Below are positions 60,501 to 64,000 of a DNA stretch of 64,000 bases, one piece after another; position 1 is the stretch's first letter, and each line of letters starts with the position of its first letter. The position numbers and the translations under genes are program-made. The notes below the pieces were generated by a model. That model ran no database searches. It was not told where the DNA came from and worked only from the letters and a program-made list of their open reading frames with translations. The DNA is from an uncultured Stenotrophomonas sp. (GTDB taxonomy: Bacteria > Pseudomonadota > Gammaproteobacteria > Xanthomonadales > Xanthomonadaceae), in the NCBI GenBank assembly GCA_913775725.1, contig CAJYNG010000008.1, forward strand, positions 124,001-188,000, written 5' to 3'.

Positions 60501-62344
60501 ATCTGGACGTGGGCTACAGCTATGACGTGGCACCGACTGCCTGTGCCGCCGACGAGCGCTTTGCCAAGGGGCGCGTGGGCCAGGTGCTGCATGCCAATGG
60601 CAGCACCCAGTACTGCCACGACCGCTTCGGCCAGGTCACCCGTAAAGTGCAGACCGTCAACGGTGTGGCCAGCACGCTGCGCTACGCCTACAGCAAGTCG
60701 GGCCGTCTGACTGCGTTGACCTACCCCGACGGCAGCGTGGCCGACTACGTGCGCGATATCCAGGGCCGCATCAGCCAGATCGGCCTGACCCGCCCCGGCC
60801 AGGCACGGCAGATCGTGGTGAACAACGTGACCTACGCGGCCTTCGGCCCGGCGACCGGCTGGACCTACGGCAACGGCCGCCAGCTGCAGCGTCCTTTGGA
60901 TCTGGACTACCGCCCGCAAGCAGTGCACGACCCGGCCGCAGGCGGCCTATCGCTGGGCTATGGCTACGATCCCGTCGGTTCGATCACCGAGTTGAAGAAC
61001 GGCACAGGCTCGACGGTGCTGGCCAAGTACGCCTACGACACGCTGGGCCGCCTGACCCAGACCCAGGACGGCGCGACCGGCACGCCGATTGAAACCTATG
61101 CGTATGACGCCACCGGCAATCGCACCGCGCTGACCACTTCGGCGGGCACTGCCAGCTACACCTATCCCGCAACCAGCCACCGGCTGACCGCCGTGGACGG
61201 CGAAGCGCGCAACCATGACGCGGTGGGCAACACCACCAGCATCGGTAGCAAGGCGTTCACCTACAACGATGCCAACCGCATGAACGCGGTGAAGCAGGGT
61301 AACGCCACACTGGAGAGCTACGCGTACAACCATCGTGGCGAGCGCGTGCTGCGCACCCCGACCGGTGGTGCAGCGCAGATCACGCTCTATGGCGAGGCAG
61401 GGAAGTGGCTGGGCAATTATTCGGCGACGGGCGAGGCTCAGCAGCAGGCGATCTGGCTGGACAACTACCCGGTGGCACTCATCAATGTGCCAAGCACAGG
61501 TGTGCCGGAGCTGGCCTATGTCCAGCCGGACCATCTGGGTACACCGCGCGTGGTGATCGACCCGACGCGGAATGCTGCGATCTGGGAGTGGAGCAACAAG
61601 AGCGAGGTGTTCGGCAACCAGATTCCGAGTGCGGATCCGGATGGTGATGGCCTGCCCTTTCTATTGGCCCTCCGTTTCCCAGGGCAGCAGGCGACCGATG
61701 CGAGCGGCTTCTTCTACAACTCGCAGCGAGAGTATGACCCTGAGGTTGGACGGTATTCTCAGGCCGATCCGTTGGGATTGAATGGTGGCATTTTGTTGTA
61801 TCTCTATGCGAGTGCGAGGCCGGTCGCTTCGATGGATCCATTTGGGTTGCTGGATTGGGAGTTGAATCCGGTTGCATGGAAGAGGGGAACTCGAAATGGC
61901 GACATGACTGCGACGTACCCGGGCGCACCGACATCTGAATTCAGGGCCAATACGCTTGCTCGGACGACCATGGAATGGACTATCAGCCCTAAGTGCAATT
62001 GCGATGCTGCGGGCCACTATCTTGAAGAATATGCCGTTGGCCTCACCCCCACTGTGCTGATGCGCGACCGATATGATTCTCCTGCCATCAGGCGTTCGAC
62101 GATGCGTGACGAAATGGATCATGTCGGAGACCTGCAGGGCTGGGCCGAAAATGCAAGAGCGGCCGCAGAGCGATTCGAAGCTAGTATTGGCGCAAACCGG
62201 TATCAGAGCGCGCAGGAATGTGAGGTGCAAAGTGCTGCCGCAATGCAGAGCCATTTGTCGGAGAGCATTCTTCCTGCGGTGATCAGGTCAAGGCAACAGT
62301 GGGATGATAGTGGCAAGCATCGATTGATAATCAGGGGGCGGTGA
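57575..62344 (+). CDS. Secreted RHS-repeat protein with variable C-terminal toxin-like domain
   Basis: Large RHS/YD-repeat protein of 1589 residues. The signal peptide is residues 1-28 (AVLAIVAVGGFAPAVAQAQ). A DUF6531-like region is at ~249-330 (CDVKTGEKYEIAQDFDLGWI). YD repeats run from ~360 to ~1380. The conserved RHS core ends near residues 1388-1425 (EVGRYSQADPLGLN, ARPVASMDPFGLLDW). The remaining ~164 residues are a separate domain with MRDEMDHVGDLQGW at ~1511 and QQWDDSGKH near the end. Codon GC falls from about 61760, as expected for a swapped module. AAGGAG precedes the ATG at 57575. Function as an interbacterial toxin is inferred. Confidence 0.88.
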   Translation: MLERLKTISCAVLAIVAVGGFAPAVAQAQESKITWRISQPGGDATQYKTQQAAVTAIKNLPAPSPFPPEFQFGWQSVDKIKSKVVDLNGNTSITYWMGKSQPSDPDWSYIGRDIFPTEEAMVADFLADEQASNPVCPGAAVTPSGEWFAASPDQEGVIESRYYDLTSMVGNNTAESPCVPYTGTVAVARTRRLNCPIPLTQWSNTHNACVSEEFVATITSKSQKCDKDSAGPSCPSTEKGEEANNAPCDGTVGNPCDVKTGEKYEIAQDFDLGWIALTRFYHSGISTSSGGFGYGWTHSLGAHLALDGVDSVGIIESTGFQRAFKKIGQAYEADDDSGDRLVQNSNWTLYSANSISTFGADGRLAAKRFPDGTSLTYIYDDSDRLAAVTHSSGRTLEFVYPSNDYEALISSVLVEGIALAAYTYTPQNQVATVTYAGGGVRTYHYENQDFHQHLTGITAEDGRRYSTFTYDSDGRVISSQHAGGADGVTLAYSPNGGAVVTDALGRQTDYTLTPGGDTAPSRKVTGLTDSQGTVSRTYYDQSVDFRRRLDTYTDRRGIQTKHTYAQGTDAVSGRAVSIHTVTEAVGLPEQRVVTTARDVETNAVLTTRIGNRETRTSFNGRRQPTTNTVTDIASGQTRITSYTYCEAADVAAAGSCPVEGLLKSVDGPRTDVVDAVTYAYYPADDAGCATSGACSYRKGDLRSVTNALGQTVETLAYDAFGRPLSVKDANGVVTDYTYHARGWPTSVTVRGAATAENRVTQISYWPTGQVQQVTEPDGSSVTYVYDAAQRLTDIADNAGNTIHYTLDNAGNRLKEDTLDTGGTLRRTLARTFNTLGQLTALKDASNHATGFAYDANGNPQTVTDALQRVTSQQYDPLNRLAQTLQDVGGVAAEIRSQYNALDQVTQVTDPKGLHTTYAYNGFGDLTGQVSPDSGASSFTVDAAGNRKTATDARGVTATYHYDALNRLIGIAYPDPNLDVGYSYDVAPTACAADERFAKGRVGQVLHANGSTQYCHDRFGQVTRKVQTVNGVASTLRYAYSKSGRLTALTYPDGSVADYVRDIQGRISQIGLTRPGQARQIVVNNVTYAAFGPATGWTYGNGRQLQRPLDLDYRPQAVHDPAAGGLSLGYGYDPVGSITELKNGTGSTVLAKYAYDTLGRLTQTQDGATGTPIETYAYDATGNRTALTTSAGTASYTYPATSHRLTAVDGEARNHDAVGNTTSIGSKAFTYNDANRMNAVKQGNATLESYAYNHRGERVLRTPTGGAAQITLYGEAGKWLGNYSATGEAQQQAIWLDNYPVALINVPSTGVPELAYVQPDHLGTPRVVIDPTRNAAIWEWSNKSEVFGNQIPSADPDGDGLPFLLALRFPGQQATDASGFFYNSQREYDPEVGRYSQADPLGLNGGILLYLYASARPVASMDPFGLLDWELNPVAWKRGTRNGDMTATYPGAPTSEFRANTLARTTMEWTISPKCNCDAAGHYLEEYAVGLTPTVLMRDRYDSPAIRRSTMRDEMDHVGDLQGWAENARAAAERFEASIGANRYQSAQECEVQSAAAMQSHLSESILPAVIRSRQQWDDSGKHRLIIRGR

Positions 62345-62345
62345 A

Positions 62346-62798
62346 TTGAAGAACGTCGCGCTTTTCCTAGCGATCGCACTGAGTAGTGCGGCATGTTCCA
62401 CACTTGATGGTCACAAGGTCTGCAGTGAGGCCCAGATAAGGTATGTCGAATCGGCTTCAGTTGCCGAATCCAGGGTTGGCAGATTCGAGGTGACACATAT
62501 GTCTGGTCCCGCAATCCGGATTGCGCTCGACGGTCCTGACGGTCATGTCGCTGCCCGGAGCGCGGTCACCGAGCAGAGACAGAAGGGAAGCCCAAGTTGG
62601 AAGATTTTCAACCCGATCCTTGAGGAGGTTGCTGGCCCCACCCGGAGTCTGCGTGTCAGTCGCGGCAAGCCGCAGGTAGTATTGTTTGATGCAAACGGTC
62701 TCTTCGTTCCCGGGCAGGCAGATGAACATAAGGAATACTCAGTAGTGTTTCGCGACATCAATGGGTGTGACTACAGGTCTGAGCCTTTCACCCCTTGA
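62346..62798 (+). CDS. Lipoprotein, candidate immunity protein for the RHS toxin
   Basis: Protein of 150 residues with TTG start, 1 bp after the RHS stop and preceded by a G-rich stretch. The lipobox is ALSSAAC (C17) in LFLAIALSSAACSTLDG. The mature part has no known motif (VGRFEVTHMSGPAIRIALDG, EEVAGPTRSLRVSRGKPQVV, KEYSVVFRDINGCDYRSEP); it may be beta-rich. Location directly after a toxin-like RHS tip, low GC and a membrane-anchored periplasmic position suit an immunity protein against a toxin acting in the periplasm. It could also be an ordinary lipoprotein. Confidence 0.65.
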   Translation: MKNVALFLAIALSSAACSTLDGHKVCSEAQIRYVESASVAESRVGRFEVTHMSGPAIRIALDGPDGHVAARSAVTEQRQKGSPSWKIFNPILEEVAGPTRSLRVSRGKPQVVLFDANGLFVPGQADEHKEYSVVFRDINGCDYRSEPFTP

Positions 62799-63266
62799 TG
62801 CCGACTGCCGGGGCGAGGCTTGGGCTGTTTGTGGCGGGTTCTGGAATCCGTAGCGGGATGGCCATGCGCGTCGAGACGGTGGCGCATGAACGTGGCGGAT
62901 TCCGCGAGGCCGCGCCCGTTGCTACCGATTCTGTCTTTCCTTGCTACGGATGGAGAGTGAAATCCTAGAAAGGTGGGCGGCGGCGTTCTTTGCCAAAGAA
63001 TCCACGTGAGGTACGCCTTCGTCGCCAGTCAGAGGACTCTCTATCCCACCATGCTGCTCTGCCGAGTGCTGGCTGTTTCCGTGTCGGGATTTGATGACTA
63101 CTTAGGCCGACAGTCTGCCGGAACGAGCGATTCTCTGATGCCGACCGTCGTACCGAGATCCTGGCCGTTCCAGAAGGCCCGTAGGAGCACGTATACCCGC
63201 CATAGCAAATGGCGGCGGTGTCACGTTTCGGTCGTTCAGCTGTATACGTCTGAGAGGTTCGCGTAG
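62799..63266. other. Gene-free interval in the toxin island
   Basis: These 468 bp hold no gene that I can support. A small frame at 62973-63266 has no Shine-Dalgarno and unconvincing composition. The stretch may contain decayed toxin or immunity sequence and the promoter of the next gene; no terminator hairpin or repeat stands out. Confidence 0.5.
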
Positions 63267-63656
63267 ATGAATGAGGATTTCAACGCGCTCGAATGGTGTG
63301 ACGCCACGTTGCTGGCTATCAACATCGATAGAAGCAATCCAGGCGTATGCGATGAGGTAAAGGTCCACGTGCGCTGGCCGGACGGTCGGAAGTCAATCGT
63401 TTGCTTCTCGGAAGCGTACGGGTGCTCGGCGCTCATGAACTTCGGCGTACTGGGGGAGGAGGGAATAGAGTTCGCCAGGGTCGACGAAGACGAGCCGGGG
63501 CTCGCTGATCTTCTTGATCGTTGGAAGGCGGTCGGCTATCCGCTGTCCGGTCTGAAGTGTTTTCGTATCGAGACCAGCTCGACCGGAAGCGTCATTCTGA
63601 TCTACGCCAGGACATGGCGGATCGAGAATCAGCCGATGGCGGATGCAGTGCCCTGA
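63267..63656 (+). CDS. Hypothetical protein, possible orphan immunity protein
   Basis: Acidic protein of 129 residues without signal peptide (MNEDFNALEWCDATLLAINI; FSEAYGCSALMNFGVLGEEG; ADLLDRWKAVGYPLSGLKCF; VILIYARTWRIENQP). I do not recognise the family. Small acidic single-domain proteins behind RHS genes are often immunity proteins left from exchanged toxin modules. The neighbouring gene starts 10 bp later, so they may be co-transcribed. There is no obvious ribosome site before the ATG at 63267. Confidence 0.6.
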   Translation: MNEDFNALEWCDATLLAINIDRSNPGVCDEVKVHVRWPDGRKSIVCFSEAYGCSALMNFGVLGEEGIEFARVDEDEPGLADLLDRWKAVGYPLSGLKCFRIETSSTGSVILIYARTWRIENQPMADAVP

Positions 63657-63666
63657 AGGACATTCC

Positions 63667-64000
63667 GTGCCCAGATCCCTCACCCCCGACGAGGTCTCCC
63701 TCATCCACAGGCTGCTGCCGGAGACGACCGAGCTGTCCGAACGGTTGTTGAAGGATCTGGCGCTCGCCCAGGTGGAGGACGTGGAGGTCGTCGGATTCGG
63801 GGGCGTGGTGTTCCTGTCCAGCACGACCCAGGTCTTCGGAAGTGACATTGCCACGGCCATGCTTGCCGATGCCGACGGCGTGCCGGTGAGAGTCACCCTG
63901 TGCCTGGACAATCACGATCAGCTCTTCGAGCTGGAGCTGTGCAAGGTGGACTTCTCACCGATCATCGGCGTCGATCTGAGGAGCGCTTTCAGCGAGCACT
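63667..64000 (+). CDS. Hypothetical protein, cut by the window end
   Basis: The first 111 codons are visible and open at the window edge. The start is GTG 63667 with GAAGGA 7 bp upstream. The N-terminus MPRSLTPDEVSLIHRLLPET and later VEVVGFGGVVFLSSTTQVFG are reminiscent of the DUF6984-like group found beside toxin modules, but I am not certain. ATAMLADADGVPVRVTLCLD and FELELCKVDFSPIIG follow. It could be another immunity-type or regulatory protein of the island. Confidence 0.65.
   Translation, partial: MPRSLTPDEVSLIHRLLPETTELSERLLKDLALAQVEDVEVVGFGGVVFLSSTTQVFGSDIATAMLADADGVPVRVTLCLDNHDQLFELELCKVDFSPIIGVDLRSAFSEH

Noticed and set aside
62973-63266. A 97-codon frame as a gene in the toxin island
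   Set aside because: It has no ribosome site, no motif and unusual composition; it is probably chance.

Overview
The window is chromosomal DNA of a high-GC gammaproteobacterium of the Xanthomonadaceae, almost certainly Stenotrophomonas (S. maltophilia group). The reasons are the many short palindromic elements with GTAG ends (SMAG family) between genes, the split catecholate siderophore operon (MFS-entC-entE-entB-entB'-entF-entA) described for S. maltophilia, and the content and order of ordinary genes. I see no rRNA, tRNA, CRISPR array, insertion sequence, prophage or origin.

Layout. 1-2.6 kb: Fur-box-controlled iron signalling unit (fecI-like sigma, fecR-like sensor, partial TonB receptor). 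2.7-9.2 kb: VOC protein, BetT-type choline/betaine transporter, large TonB receptor, quinone-reductase-like dehydrogenase. 9.3-14 kb: class Ia ribonucleotide reductase operon nrdA-nrdB-flavodoxin-thioredoxin behind a promoter with two NrdR-like boxes. 14-18.9 kb: manganese block: mntH and divergent mntR, then a TonB receptor plus periplasmic thioredoxin. The receptor promoter carries the same ATAGC-N4-GCTAT palindrome as mntH. 19-22 kb: FabR-like repressor divergent from a desaturase pair (desC-desB type). 22-23.6 kb: sodA-flavin reductase-TPR operon behind a SoxR-type promoter with a 19-bp spacer. 23.7-27.4 kb: lipoprotein thioredoxin, acetyltransferase, LLM oxidoreductase, Fur-boxed DUF3817 protein. 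27.5-37.2 kb: siderophore operon. 37.2-41.2 kb: TonB receptor plus phytase-like esterase with a possible Pho box.

41.3-45.3 kb holds the most interesting unit: DUF3348, a four-TM MotA/TolQ-like protein with a ~570-residue helical tail (DUF802), a MotB/OmpA-like protein keeping the ion-binding Asp, and DUF2894. This is the architecture of the ZorA-ZorB motor of the Zorya anti-phage system, but with different partner proteins. 45.4-57.1 kb: M14 peptidase, dgkA, a siderophore-interacting-protein/TetR/Bcr-type MFS operon with its own operator, two exported proteins of unknown role, and a four-gene FUSC-type efflux operon next to an AraC regulator.

57.1-64 kb is an accessory toxin island: a remnant of an alpha/beta hydrolase gene, a 1589-residue secreted RHS protein with a variable C-terminal domain containing a DExxH motif, a lipoprotein that could be its immunity protein, then lower-GC small genes that look like orphan immunity-type genes. 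Iron (fec, DUF3817, ent), manganese (mntH, receptor), redox (SoxR box, nrd) and phosphate control recur through the window. All family names come from reading the sequence; no database search was run.
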